This document shows positions 44,399-56,356 of a DNA stretch of 64,000 nt, piece by piece. Source of the stretch: Amphiura filiformis (Eukaryota > Echinodermata > Ophiuroidea > Amphilepidida > Amphiuridae); assembly GCF_039555335.1 (NCBI RefSeq), contig NC_092637.1:42486990-42550989 (forward strand). The letters are read 5' to 3'. The notes under the pieces are model-generated. The model was given only the letters and a program-made list of their open reading frames with translations, did no database searches and was not told where the DNA came from. Position 1 is the stretch's first letter. Every line of letters begins with the position of its first letter. Both the position numbers and the translations under genes were made by a program.

Positions 44399-44430
44399 AC
44401 CCGTGTGATATGACACGATATCACACGGGT
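44399..44430. repeat. 13-bp perfect hairpin
   Basis: ACCCGTGTGATAT, GACACG loop, ATATCACACGGGT. Confidence 0.85.
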
Positions 44431-44624
44431 CAGCGGGTGTGCATCGACGCGATACGCGTACTCGCTATTTGAACCAATCGGAGGCGCATAGCAACAACGG
44501 GACTGATCGATTTTAAGCCCTGGGTATAATTTCTTGCAACATGTAGGATTTAATTTGATTAAAATTTGTAATACTCTTGTGATATTTTTATTTAAATTGA
44601 AGTGATTAAGAATGAGAATAAAGG

Positions 44625-44711
44625 TATTGTTTTTAGCCGCTGTCGTGCATCTATCGTCTCATATAACACGGTGAGACGATAGATGTACTCCAGGGGCTAA
44701 AAACATCACCT
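44625..44711. repeat. Extended hairpin
   Basis: CATCTATCGTCTCA (44648-44661) pairs perfectly with 44672-44685. Outer words TTTTTAGCC and GGCTAAAAAC also pair, giving a structure of more than 80 bp. Confidence 0.75.
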
Positions 44712-44734
44712 TTTTTCTCTAATTAATCATCAGT

Positions 44735-45090
44735 GTCTTCGTCGACGCCGATTTCGTCTTGCTCATCGTCTTGATACTAAAACAGACCATCGAACTGAAT
44801 TTGCTGTTTACCTATCACACTATTCAGAGCTTTCATGATGTCCATGCCTTTTCCGTTTTTTCTTCGAGGTCTGCCATTATCTATGGTCAAAAATGGTTTA
44901 TCTCCACATAGAGTCTTCAGATAGGCCTTTTCCTTAGCTTGTTTTCATTCATTCCCTCGTTGATGTTTTTTCTTTTCTTCATATTTTCCGTTCTCATTTC
45001 GTGAGAGTCTTCGATACCTTGTTCGTACCAGTGTTGATAGGTCACATTGTCTTCTAGCTAATCACCAGTCATCTTTTCATTTTCAAGATG
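44735..45090 (-). pseudogene. Broken coding-like sequence of unknown family
   Basis: On the minus strand a protein-like series runs through LEDNVTYQHWYEQGIEDSHE, then with one shift KAYLKTLCGDKPFLTIDNG, RPRRKNGKGMDIMKALNSVI and an acidic end YQDDEQDEIGVDEDTDD before a stop. In-frame stops and a shift break it. The composition looks coding, but I do not recognise the family. It could be a transposon accessory protein or a processed gene copy. It lies antisense in a gene B intron. Confidence 0.45.
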
Positions 45091-45303
45091 TCCATTATAA
45101 GATCTCTTTTCTTTGCTCTTTTACGGCCCATTAAAATCAAACAAAAGAGTTATGGGCCCGTAACGTGTTTTAACAAGATTTCTAATAATAGATCACTGGA
45201 ATTATCATGTTACTGTCTGCTTTTGCCGCAAAAAGACGTTAGAGTGGTGGCAGCGTCCACATCTCGACGTAACATTTTATTTGCTCTTTTATTTCTTACT
45301 CAG

Positions 45304-45598
45304 ATCCAAATATTACATGTATATATCGCGCATGGTTGATGGTATATGAAAATCCTGTAGTGCGTTGGCCTTCAGATTTGCTGGTAGATGACTTGCTGAT
45401 TGAATATAGATTGCGGGATATGGATAGATTGCCAGGAACTGATACATGGAAGAACATTACTGTCGAGGCTAATGAAAACATGGTATTGTTGGAAGGGTTA
45501 ACAACCACAGGAGAAAAGTATGACGTACGGATATCTATAATCTAGTAATCCACATGTCACCACTGTCATGCACACCGGTGCCATGCCAACTGCGAAAG
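45304..45598 (+). CDS. Fibronectin III exon (gene B), one-base frameshift
   Basis: The exon begins after a TTACTCAG acceptor in phase 1. The reading has the fibronectin type III order: VRWPSDLLVDDLLIEYRLRD, a Trp in TWKNITVEA, LLEGLTTTGEKYDVRISII. A TAG stop (45543-45545) then appears in this frame. If one base near 45541 is ignored, the frame continues through VTTVMHTGAMPTA to a GTTTGT donor (45599) that is again phase 1. The exon would then be 98 codons, the usual size of one FN3 domain. Either the base is a sequence error or the gene copy is damaged. No later exon of gene B was recognised to the right. Confidence 0.7.
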
Positions 45599-45782
45599 GT
45601 TTGTGAAATACTTAGTCATGTTAGTTGGGGCTCACTGGCGTTTTTACACAGTTATATCAGTTAGAGAGACCGGTTCAGAAGTTCACTAGGGTGGTCCCAG
45701 TATGCTTTCCAACACTTTTCAGCGCTAGAATTATCTATAACAATGAAATAGTTTCTAATTGTGCGTAAGAATTGTAGATCAC

Positions 45783-46466
45783 TACACTCATAGAACATGT
45801 AGAAATGACTTGTTCGCCTTGTTGGCGCAATTCGAAAGGAGTAAGTTTAGACAACTCAAAATTAGTGTAAAAGTTGCCAAAACAAAATTCATTTTAGTTA
45901 TCCGAACTTAAAAAATGCTGAAAAAGCTCAAAAAGTTCCGTCAACTAATCAACTTTGTTGGCATTACTTAAAAATTTGATTCGTTGCGTCAACTTTTTAA
46001 GTAATGCCAACTCCTGAATTCAAGTTCAGGGAACTTAGAAAAATAAACAAGGTTCAAAGAACCAATTAGTTGAGTTATTGCAACTTAACATGTAAGTTGA
46101 TGTAACTCGTTCATATTAAGTTACTGGTAGGCCTACTTATTGTTTTGAGTTATTCCAATTAGGTACTTTGTTACTTAATTCACGTAATTTGATAATTTTC
46201 TGCACAATTAGCAGTATTCAAATATTTATTTTTGTAATCAGTGCAAAATTTTGTATACTATAGCACACCTCTAGAAAATTATGTTAACCTAGTTTCATTT
46301 TCTGAGTTGTAACAACTCAATAAAGTAAGTGCAAATGAGTGCGACCAACATAATGATATCGAGTCAGCGTTACTCAAAATGTACGCGTTGGCATTACTCG
46401 GAAAGTTGACGCAACGACTTACATCAACTTACTGAGTAATGCCAACGAACAATTTCTATGAGTGTA
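45783..46466. mobile_element. MITE with TACACTCATAGAA termini
   Basis: TACACTCATAGAA (45783-45795) is matched by TTCTATGAGTGTA (46454-46466), and TTGTTCG/CGAACAA lies just inside. Inner inverted words such as GTTGGCATTACT recur. No coding content. Confidence 0.75.
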
Positions 46467-46918
46467 TGTTATTAAAACCTACCCTTTGATAATAAAGACG
46501 TATCCATATTGCAATCCCAGGAAGTACAGAAAAGTTCATCTTTTCATGCAGGTTGTCTCTTTTTACCCTAATGTTTTATAAAATGGAATAATTATATGGA
46601 ATATATTTACATTCTTTACTTTGTCAACATTCTAAACTCTTGAATTTAATTACACTACACGGAGGACTTCAGTTTGCCTAGAAGTACATTATTTTTAATA
46701 TAACTTAGACTGTCGTGTATAAAAGTGCCATAAATTGCGTTGACCATTCAAGTTAATTTCATATCTCAACAATGACAAGTGTTACGTAATGGGATATAAT
46801 AAAGAGAAAGTTGTACTTTTCTGATGCTTTTGTAATAGAAACGAACATCTAATTATTGGCGATTATTGTGTTTAGCCTATGATCTTTCTTGAATCCTGAC
46901 ACCTCGTTCTGTCGTACA
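46467..46918. other. Non-coding, nothing recognised
   Basis: AT-rich; no exon of gene B was found here. Confidence 0.35.
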
Positions 46919-47585
46919 ACAGGGGCACGCAACCACAGACTACCACAGACGAATCACAAACAGTCAAAGTCCACGTGCTTTGTATGCTGTGAATGATCTC
47001 AAATTCATGAGTACCGCTCGTTCGATCCTAGTCTTCTACGCAGCCAGTTTGGTTACGCTCCCTCCACACAGTTTGCCAATGATAACGAACTGGTCCTTTT
47101 TGATTGGCTAACGGTTTTCTGACGACGTCATCCAGCTTGACGTCAAACAAAGCTTTCAATTGGTCGATCGGTTAGACGGCTACTTCATTATTCATGAATA
47201 ATTTTGACCCGCCATCTCGCCAGCTGACTGAGGTCAATCAAGTTCCCGTATGTACAGCTCTACAGCTACATACGTGTAGCCAATCAGAAACAGCGTTATA
47301 AGTGGCCATTGGCAGACTGTTTGTGTGGAGGGAGCGGAACCAAACTGGCTGCCGTGGACATGGTGGAGACTAGTTCGATCCTGCGTGCCTAGCATTGCGT
47401 GTTTTCTCGTAGGCCTATACGTGAAAGACCGTAAAATACGCGGTATGTGCGTAGCAGTTTCGTCTGTCGCAGCACACCATGGAACGCCACGGCCCCGAGG
47501 ATCGGCCCTCATTATCGGGTGATGCTGAGACTTTGACTGTTTGTTTTTCGTCTGTGGTAGTATGCACACGCAACAGACACCCTGT
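46919..47585. mobile_element. Foldback element, arms about 170 bp
   Basis: The left arm has ACTACCACAGACGAA, AACAGTCAAAGT, GCAGCCAGTTTGGTT and CGCTCCCTCCACACA. The right arm has their complements in reverse order, ending near 47585. Short open frames in the arms are mirror images. Confidence 0.7.
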
Positions 47586-47654
47586 TAAAGCAATAATGTG
47601 TGTTTTGCATAAAGAAAAGATTCCTATTTAAATGTTAGTTTCACTGATCACATT

Positions 47655-48386
47655 CCCACCCGGGGGGCACTCAACTTAAATTTTGGTAGGGGTGTGCGGC
47701 GCGGAGCGCCGAACTTTGGGAACTAAGAACTGATTTTCGGTCGACAAAATAGGGACTTGAAGAACTGAAATTAGGGCCAAATTATAGGCTGTTGAGCTAA
47801 AAATTTCTAAATTATTTCCAAATTTGAGCATAAAGAGCTACAATTGTCAGAGTTTGAGGCTCAAAGAACTGGAGTAGATCCAAATGTGGGGCTTAAGGAA
47901 ACTGCCGGAGAGCCTGAAAAAGGGACCCTTGATCGCCGCACATACCCGTACCCAGTAGCGTAGCAGCAGGGGGTGCAGGGGGCAGAGTGCCCCCTGACAA
48001 AAAAATGAAAGAAAAAGTGCCCTCTGACAAAAAAATAAAAGGGAAAATCAGGAGGGCAAAGGAAAAGAAAAGGGGCAAGGAGCCCTTTTCTACCGAAATT
48101 CAGCCCGAAAATACACAATTTTTCCTCGCTACGCGCGCATATTGCAAAGATTAAGCCCTTTCTATCCTGATAATAGGCGAAAATAGTGTAAAATACCAAT
48201 TTTTTTGCGCGCTACGCGCGCACATCGTCCAAATAAAGTCTTTCGTCTCTATGTATTGTATGATGCAACTGTCATTTTTTTCGTCTGTGCCCCAAAATTT
48301 TATTTTGCCCCCCCTGACCAAAAAAGCTGGCTACGCCCCTGCCCGTACCACCTTAACATTGTGAGTGCCCCCCCCCCTCGCCCGGG
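47655..48386. mobile_element. Outer MITE (CCCGGGGGGCACTC type), 8-bp TSD
   Basis: ATCACATT lies directly before (47647-47654) and after (48387-48394) the element. Ends contain CCGGGGGGCACTC and the complement of GAGTGCCCCCCC. It resembles the element at 55329-55642 (ATTTTGGTAGGG, GTGCGGC against ATTTTGGTAGGG, GTGCCGC). A second element is nested inside. Confidence 0.8.
47953..48341. mobile_element. Nested hAT-like MITE, 8-bp TSD
   Basis: The 389-bp element starts CAGTAGCGTAGCAGC and ends GCTGGCTACGCCCCTG. CCCGTACC directly flanks both sides (47945-47952, 48342-48349). It jumped into the outer MITE. Confidence 0.9.
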
Positions 48387-48394
48387 ATCACATT

Positions 48395-48924
48395 GTCCAC
48401 TCTAAATTTCGAACCAAACAAATAAGGTAAAACGAAATAAATTGCTATTTCATTCCAGCACCTAAAACGCGTGTATTAGCAGATTGTATTATTTATCATG
48501 TACAAACAAGACGTCAGACGAATAGCTACACTACAAGATTCCTGGCGACGTAGTACCTCTGCTGCAAAGTTACTTCGCGGCTACTACCGATGCTACTACC
48601 GAGTACCCAATCCCTTTGTGGCCGACGTTGGTACTACACCAAAGTACCAGCGTCGGCCACTCTAACATATACTTAATTTTGGTGCAATTTGTATTGTCAA
48701 CTCCTGAACTAAGCACCCTAGTGTAATATGACAACAGACTTTTTTTTATTCCTAGCAATGAGAGAAACAATGTGAGGTATATTACAACATGATACCACAC
48801 ATTTTACATTTTGATCCTATTATGACCTACGACCACCCATGGGAAGCTAGTTTAGAGGGCATAGAAAAATGGAACCAATCCTTGTTTTATCATTTGAGGT
48901 GTAAGGATTTCAAAAATCATTGGT
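48395..48924. other. Non-coding stretch with one strong hairpin
   Basis: Apart from the hairpin at 48618-48660 nothing was recognised. Confidence 0.35.
48618..48660. repeat. 17-bp hairpin
   Basis: GTGGCCGACGTTGGTAC pairs with GTACCAGCGTCGGCCAC (one G-T pair) around a 9-base loop. Confidence 0.85.
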
Positions 48925-51272
48925 TTTCAATATCATTGTAATGGAAGACCTCGGGTTACTGAAGTAGACTTCCCATGCTGCTTTGGATCTCCCCCTTTAC
49001 AATATCATTGTATAATGTATGATCTGAGGATATTAATGTAGACTTTCCATGCTTCGGACCTCCAGGGTTTACAATATCATTGTAATGTACGATCTCAGGA
49101 TACTAAGTAGACTTTCCCTACTTCGGACCTCCCTGGTTTACAATATCATTATAATATACGATCTCAAGATACTAAAGTAGACTTTCCATGCTCCGGACCT
49201 CCCTGGTTTACAATATCATTGTAATGTACGATCTCAGGATACTAAAGTAGACTTTCCATGCTTCGGACCTCCCTGGTTTACAATATCATTGTAATGTACG
49301 ATCTCAGGATAATAAAGTAGACTTTCCATGCTTCGGACCCCCCTGGTTTACAATATCATTGTAATGTACGATCTCAAGATACTAAAGTAGACTTTCCATG
49401 CTCCGGACCTCCCTGGTTTACAATATCTTTGCGATGTACGATATCAGGATACTAAAGTAGACTTTCCATGCTTCGGGCCTCCCTGGTTTACAATATCATT
49501 GTAATGTACGATCTCAGGATACTAATGCATACTTTCCATGCTTCGGACCTCCCTGGTTTACAATATCATTATAATATACGATCTCAAGATAATAAAGTAG
49601 ACTTTCCATGCTTCGGACCTCCCTGGTTTACAATATCATTATAATATACGATCTCAAGATACTAAAGTAGACTTTCCATGCTTCGGACCTCCCTGGTTTA
49701 CAATATCATTGCAATGTACGATCTCAGCATACTAAAGTAGACTTTCCATGCTTCGGACTACAATATCATTGTAATGTACGATCTCAAGATACTAAAGTAG
49801 ACTTTCCATGCTCCGGACCTCCCTGGTTTACAATATCTTTGCGATGTACGATCTCAGGATACTAAAGTAGACTTTCCATGCTTCGGGCCTCCCTGGTTTA
49901 CAATATCATTGTAATGTACGATCTCAGGATACTAATGTATACTTTCCATGCTTCGGACCTCCCTGGTTTACAATATCATTATAATATACGATCTCAAGAT
50001 AATAAAGTAGACTTTCCATGCTTCGGACCTCCCTGGTTTACAATATCATTATAATATACGATCTCAAGATACTAAAGTAGACTTTCCATGCTTCGGACCT
50101 CCATGGTTTACAATATCATTGTAATGTACGATCTCAGCATACTAAAGTAGACTTTCCATGCTTCGGACCTCCCAGGTTTACAATATCATTGTAATGTACG
50201 ATCTCCAGGATACTAAAGTAGACTTTCCATGCTTCGGACCTCCCTGGTTTACAATATCATTGTAATGTACGATCTCAGGATACTAAAGTAGACTTTCCGT
50301 GCTTCAGACCTCCCAGGTTTACAATATCCTTGTAATATACGATCTCAGGATACTAAAGTAGACTTTGCATGCTTCGGACCTCCCTGGTTTACAATATCAT
50401 TGTAATGTACGATCTCAAGATACTAAAGTAGACTTTCCATGCTTCGAACCTCCATGGTTTACAATATCATTGTAATATACGATATCAGGATACTAAAGTA
50501 GACTTTCCATGCTTCGGACCCCCCTGGTTTACAATATCATTGTAATGTACGATCTCAGGATACTAAAGTAGACTTTCCATGCTTCGGACCTCCATGGTTT
50601 ACAATATCATTGTAATATACGATATCAGGATACTAAAGTAGACTTTGCATGCTTCGGACCTCCCTGGTTTATAATATCATTGTAATGTACGATCTCAGGA
50701 TACTAAAGTAGACTTTCCATGCGTCGGGCCTCCCAGGTTTACAATATCATTGTAATGTACGATCTCAGGATACTAAAGTAGACTTTCCATGCTTCGGACC
50801 TTCCTGGTTTACAATATCATTGTAATGTACGATCTCAGGATACTAAAGTAGACTTTCCATGCTTCGAACCTTCCTGGTTTACAATATCATTGTAATGTAC
50901 GATCTCGGGATACTAAGTAGACTTTCCATGCTTCAGACCTCCCTGGTTTACAATATCATTGTAATGTACGATCTTAGGAGCTCTTAGGATACCAAATTAG
51001 ACTTTCCATGCTTCGGACCTCCCTGGTTTACAATATTATTGTAATGTACGATCTCAAGATACTAAATAGGCTTTCCATGCTTCGGATCTCCCTGGTTTAC
51101 AATGTCATTGCAATAATAAATATCAGGATACTAAAGTAGACTTTCCATGCTTTGGGCCTCCCTGATTTACAATATCATTGTAATATATATACACGATCTC
51201 AGGATACTAAAGTAGACTTTCCATGCTTCGGGCCTCCCTGATTTACAATATTATTGTAATGTACGATCTCAG
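48925..51272 (+). repeat. 70-bp satellite, about 33 units
   Basis: The unit runs ACTTTCCATGCTTCGGACCT, CCCTGGTTTACAATATCATT, GTAATGTACGATCTCAGGAT, ACTAAAGTAG. Units differ by a few bases and decay at both edges. A block of about 410 bp recurs in order (near 49380 and 49790), so a secondary multi-unit duplication took place. No coding frame. Confidence 0.95.
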
Positions 51273-52445
51273 GTTTGACCTAAGACTTCTTATTTAGAAC
51301 CGTAAACACCTTAAAATGGCAGCGCACCTTTGAAGCTGAAAGTTACAATTGTAGGACGAATATTTACTAATAACCGATGCCGATACCGATTTTAGTAATA
51401 TAACAACAAAACTGTCATAATTATGAGAGAAAATATATCACTTCGAAGCATCAAACCCCAAAATGTACTTTTTTGGCCATATAACTTGGTCAATTTCAGT
51501 GATTTTAAAATAGTCTTTTCAGTATTTCCATGCATCGCCCAGACCTATTAATGGTATATAATCTCAGGGAATGTAGAAGTTGATGTATTATGAATATGAA
51601 TGTATGATTTTTTTTTTTTTTCTTGTGTGGTGTTTTGGATGTATGTGTATGAAGTGAAGAAAGTCCAAACAAACTCTTCACACATTATGTATGTTGCATT
51701 AATGTTTGTAATAGGCCTTTATTTACTAGTGAGTAAGGGTAGGGGTGAGTTAGGCACGAGGGAGGGGTAAGTGAGCGAGGCGTGTGTGGGCGGGGCTGTG
51801 TGTGGGCGAGTGCAGGGTGTATGAGCGAGCGAGGCAGGTTTATTAAACTCACAAAACAATTGTACTTTTCTTTCAGCACTTTGCTTTTTAATTTATTTTA
51901 TTTTTACATTACACATAATAATGTACAACATCTATTTTAATATACAGTATGATACACAAGTTAGGGAACAAACAAGTAAGTTTGAAATGTTGAACGATCA
52001 ACTTTGACCAATGTATTAATTAGTTTTTTCGCAAACTTAATCAGACTTTTTGACCCCCTGCCCCTAATGAAAGGACTTACAGGACCTCATCCAACTTAAG
52101 ATTTCTTCCCTTAGGATTGTCTGTCAACCAGAAATTAACTGCCCAAGTTTTTGGCTGTCAATCAGTAATTAAGCAAAACCAAGTTAGTTGGGATATACTG
52201 TGAACACAACACAATATTTGAGATATTTTCAATATGTAGTGCTCCTGGAGCATAGCTTATTTGCTAACCATCATCATCAGTAGACTGCAGAGCAGGCAAC
52301 AACAAGTTTCCTCCACCTGCAATCATGGGCCATTGAAACAACTTACTCCGGGTGTAACATCATCAGAATCATGCACTACAAGCTGGATACCCTGCAAAAC
52401 AGTGTGCACTGTTGACCAGGTTTTCTCTTCCCTAATCAACCTCTA
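51273..52445. other. Non-coding, nothing firm recognised
   Basis: A T run (51608-51621) and a G-rich GAGCGAGG/GTGGGCGGGG stretch (51730-51840) are present. Confidence 0.35.
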
Positions 52446-52530
52446 AGGATGAGATCAAAACTTGTTCTGCCCGGTTGCCATTGTTTAGAACAATAGCTAC
52501 CGAACGGAACCGCCGGTCGAGTATTAATGG
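52446..52530. mobile_element. Partial copy of the GATGAAATCAAAAC MITE
   Basis: GATGAGATCAAAAC, CCGGTTGCCATTGTT and CGGAACCGCCGGTCG match the complete element at 54926-55034. Confidence 0.6.
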
Positions 52531-52660
52531 CATTGATTCTGTAAAGCTTCAATTTCAATTTTGCAAGAAAACACACTCACTTTTAATATCCAAACATGGT
52601 GGTCTAAAAGGAGAAAACTAAGATATATTTTGGACAAAAACTGTTGCCTAAACACCAGTA

Positions 52661-53544
52661 TACAGCCTGTCTCAAAAAAAGTTGTGCAAGTGAAAAGCGC
52701 CCTCTTTGACGATTAGGAAATACCGTTGTGACATGATGCTTAATCAACGTCAAGGGCATAGTCTTAGCTCTCAAATACCGTTTGTTCTGTTCAATTTGCT
52801 CTTTTTAATCTCGAGATATGTTCAGTTAACAACGAAAGGGTAAAATCACAATTGTGCCACTTTTACTAGGGAATAGGGCTGTACATGTAAATCAATGATA
52901 GCTGATGTTGATCGCCTAGCCGCCTAATGGACTCCCCTTTGTGGCTCGTGCATTAAACGCATCAACACCAGCGCGCGTGCATTATTTCGTATAATTTCAT
53001 TAATTTGTCAAATTTCATGAACTTGTCAAAGTTAATTAACCCATAAGTGTGTAATATTTGTTTGTCTTTTAACATGTCTTGAATGACAAAAAGAACAGTA
53101 TTTACCGTGGTAAAATCATTGACATGCACATGTATTTCATTTTGAAGGAGAATGTGAAATATTTATTTATCGTTTAATTTGTCGTAAGAGGAAAAAGAGA
53201 ATCATTATACCTTTATCATGATAAAACATTAAAAACAATTTTGTATTGTTGTGTAATTGATGCATTCTTTTGATTTCACGAAGGAACTCTTGATAAACTT
53301 AATGCTATCATTGATTTACATGTACAGCTTCTTCCTTAGTAAAAGTGGCACAATTGCGATTTTAGCCTTTCGTTGTTAAGTAAGCATATCTCGAGATTAA
53401 AACAAGCAAATTGAACAGACTAAACGGCATTTGAGAGCTAAGACTATGCCCTTGCGTCGATGTAAGCATTATGTCACAACGGTATTTTCTAATTGCTACA
53501 GAGGGCGCTTTTCACTTGCACAATTTTTTTTGAGACAGGCTGTA
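52661..53544. mobile_element. Long-TIR MITE, arms about 245 bp, TA target
   Basis: TACAGCCTGTCTCAAAAAAA at the left is matched by the complement at 53531-53544, and pairing continues for about 245 bp (52661-52905 with 53300-53544). TA is repeated outside. The termini look Tc1/mariner-like. The middle 390 bp encode nothing. Confidence 0.85.
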
Positions 53545-53661
53545 TAGGCCAACATTTTTCATAGCCTTTTATTGCTGCAAGCTTTGGTTTCCATCAGTTC
53601 AGGTATTTGGGTTCAATGTTATCTCTTGCTTATAAAGAACCCCAATGGAAATAAGCTTTTG

Positions 53662-53838
53662 CAGTGGAAACTCTTTAATACGAAATTTGTAGGGGTCACA
53701 AAATTTAGATTGTCTTATAGGATTTTGTCTTATCCATCACATATTACATAGGGATTCAGTGTCAGGGACATGAAATTCAAGCTTGTCTTATCAGATTTTT
53801 TGTATTATCAGAGCTTGTATTAAAGAGTTTCCACTGTA
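53662..53838. mobile_element. Pogo-like MITE, TIR 20 bp
   Basis: CAGTGGAAACTCTTTAATAC and its complement bound a 177-bp element. The middle has TTGTCTTAT words. Confidence 0.75.
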
Positions 53839-53894
53839 GTACCAAGTCAAAGCAAATCAAATAAAATCACCAAAATTCCCAGGCCTTTTGTTTT

Positions 53895-53990
53895 GAGAAG
53901 AGCTAGAGCTGTCACTCTCCTACAGCTCTCCTTAAATACTTTTGGTGTGAGCTATAAATCACTCCCCTTAAATACATCAGGGGAGCTGTT
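53895..53990. repeat. Diverged repeat related to 59734-59800
   Basis: CTCTCCTACAGCTCTCCTTAAAT here compares with CTCTCCTACTGCTCTCCTTA at 59743. It is probably an old fragment of the element at 59530-59908. Confidence 0.5.
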
Positions 53991-54227
53991 TTTTATGATT
54001 TCACCCAACAGTTTCACAGAAATTTATTCACAAATTATGACTAATTATATCAGTAAAACATACTTGAAATCTATCAATAAATTCTAGGTCCTTTATTAGA
54101 CATTAATGTAGAACAACTCTCGTAGCTCACCCACCACTCTTCTTAACATCTAGACCACTCCTGAAAAAATAAGCAAATAAGCAGTTTGAACAGCTCCCTT
54201 GAATACCCTCAAGGGGGGCTATTCTAT

Positions 54228-54490
54228 TTAAAATCCACACTACCCCTGCGGAAGATTTAGCTCAAGTATGCCACAGAGGGAGTATCAATTTTGAATAGAA
54301 TAGACAATTGGGTAACTTCCATTTGAAATACTCACTCCAGTTGTGCAAGATATAGGAAAGCCATAATTCAGGAGGAGTATGGTTTCAAAATGATTATCTC
54401 TGAAAAATTACATTTGAAAAACATACTCCCCCTGTGGAAGATATTTCCAAAATCTTCAAAAGGGGAGTGTGGATTTCAACCCGGAACAGT
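54228..54490. mobile_element. Foldback MITE (TGGAATAGC family, long type)
   Basis: AAAATCCACACTACCCCTGC and GGAAGATTTAG at left and the inverted CCCCTGTGGAAGATATTTCC, GGGGAGTGTGGATTT at right. Confidence 0.6.
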
Positions 54491-54689
54491 CCAATGTCTG
54501 GATTTGATACAACATCCGCTATAGCAAATCACTGCCTGTTCCTTTAAGTTAAATTATGCCATCAGTTTAAACACATTAATACTGGAAAGGTTCCATTTAT
54601 ATACAAAAAAAAAGAGACATCAAGCAACAGAGATGGATGTAAAATAGATGAAAACAAAATACATCCATTTGAAGATGATGCCACAGAGG

Positions 54690-54910
54690 CAATTCTACAG
54701 GAGTGAAGACTACATTTGAGATTCACATACCCCCTATAGAAGATGTGACCTTAATCCACCACACAGGGAGTGTAGATTTCAAATGGAGTCACCAACCCCA
54801 TTTTGAAATTTATACTCCCTGTGCAGAGAATGTGCCCTGTGTGAAAATTTTATTTAAAAGGTCATGTCTTCCATAGGAAGTATACGGATTCAACTGAAAT
54901 AGCCCTTCCT
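54690..54910. mobile_element. Foldback MITE (TGGAATAGC family, short type)
   Basis: GAAGATGTGACCTTAATCC, GTAGATTTCAAATGGAGTCA and the closing GTCATGTCTTCCATAGG, ACTGAAATAGCCC are shared with the complete copy at 60057-60239. Confidence 0.6.
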
Positions 54911-54925
54911 GAAAATCCATTTACG

Positions 54926-55034
54926 GATGAAATCAAAACTCGACCAGCGGTTTACCGGCGGTTACGTCCGGTTGCTATTGTTCTAAACAAATGGCAACCG
55001 GACGGAACCGCCGGTCGTGTTTTGATTTCATCCC
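54926..55034. mobile_element. Short hairpin MITE
   Basis: GATGAAATCAAAAC at left and GTTTTGATTTCATC at right are exact complements. GTCCGGTTGC and GCAACCGGAC pair inside, so most of the 109 bp can fold. Confidence 0.85.
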
Positions 55035-55320
55035 TTAACAGATTCATCCTGAAGAAATGTAACCTATACAAAATTGGCAACTTGACATAAACCTAGAGCA
55101 CTTACTTATGATGACATTTAACACAAAGAATCAGTATATAGTTGATTTATACACAAGTACAAAATAATTATGTTCTTATTACCACAAGTTGGCCCTAAGC
55201 ATGTATGGAAGACAGTCCAACCTCTTTCATCCAAACTTTAGCTCAAGATAAGTAATTTATGTGTTGTAAGTGAGACAATAAATTACTTCAAAAGATATGA
55301 TAACAGTCATCAAAAGATGG
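55035..55320. other. Non-coding, nothing recognised
   Basis: AT-rich sequence between two MITEs. Confidence 0.35.
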
Positions 55321-55328
55321 TTTTTAGT

Positions 55329-55642
55329 CCCGGGGGTATATTTTTTTGGTATATCACTGACCCCTTTTTCTAAGCCAACTTTGGTATATGAATGGGTCCT
55401 TTTTCAAAAAAATTTGAATTTTTTCGAAAAATAGCTTAATTTTGCCTCAATCTAGCCAAAATTTTGAAATTTTCCAACCAAAAATTGGAAAAATTTGTAA
55501 AAACTAAGATAATTTGGGTTAAATTTTGACTTTTGGTATATCAATGGGTCCAAATTTCTTGAAAAATTGGTATATTTATTGGTCCACTTTCAAATTCTCA
55601 GCGGCACGTCCCTACCAAAATCAAACTTGAGTACACCCCCGG
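55329..55642. mobile_element. MITE (CCCGGGGGTATA type)
   Basis: CCGGGGGTATA at left and the complement of GTACACCCCCGG at right bound the element. TTTTTAGT before and TTTTCAGT after form an 8-bp target duplication with one change. The right part matches the outer MITE at 47655. Confidence 0.7.
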
Positions 55643-55650
55643 TTTTCAGT

Positions 55651-56356
55651 ATACGATGAATAATGCATGAAAATAAGATGTCCTGGCAACTGGCATTGTA
55701 AAACATATTTTCCTTTGAAGATCATTTGGCCAGATAACAGAGAGAATGCGAGATAAAACAGGTCCGGATAACTGAGGTTGGACTGTATATTATTTATTGG
55801 TATGGAGTAAGCATTAATATCTCACAATATACAGTATAATCCAAGTAATAAATATGCCATTCTATTTACAATACAGTAAATCTCTATAATACGTTCCAGC
55901 TACGTTGACACCTCGTGACGTCATGCTGGACAAATTCAATTCACTGTCAGAAGAGGTTTGTGGGTGTATGAATGCAATGGAGCTGCAATAAATATGCAAT
56001 CAATACAGCATTGATTTGCTAAGAATTGACCACGGTCCCTCTCTCATCAAATCACTACCTCTTTAAAAGTGACAGAGATGTCATCGAAGTTGAAACTGAT
56101 AATAACAACAATGATTTACTGGTTACAAATTACAGAAATAGACCGCAAGGAGAACTCAAACTCCCTATATCACACCGTTACTGTATAATGGTATCGACAG
56201 CCATCAAGGAAAAAGAGTGTATATTTGGATTGTAGCTGAAAGCATGTACTTTCTTCTAAAGCATAAGTATCACTAATTAAATTAATTTAATATGCACTTG
56301 TCACATCACAAAGCATTTCAAATTAATGAACTGGTCTGTGAGTGTCTTGTTCAAGC
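55651..56356. other. Non-coding, one unassigned open frame
   Basis: A 69-codon plus frame (56026-56235) has no recognised domain. Its composition is unremarkable. Confidence 0.3.

Noticed and set aside
48925-51272. CRISPR-like regular array
   Set aside because: Units abut without unique spacers and the genome is animal. It is a simple satellite.
52347-52391. Possible 45-bp minus-strand exon (GIQLVVHDSDDVTPG) with GTAAGT donor
   Set aside because: The splice signals are good, but there is no neighbouring exon, no domain and no gene to join, so chance cannot be excluded.
56026-56235. 69-codon plus-strand frame
   Set aside because: No domain, no splice evidence and no repeated occurrence to support it.
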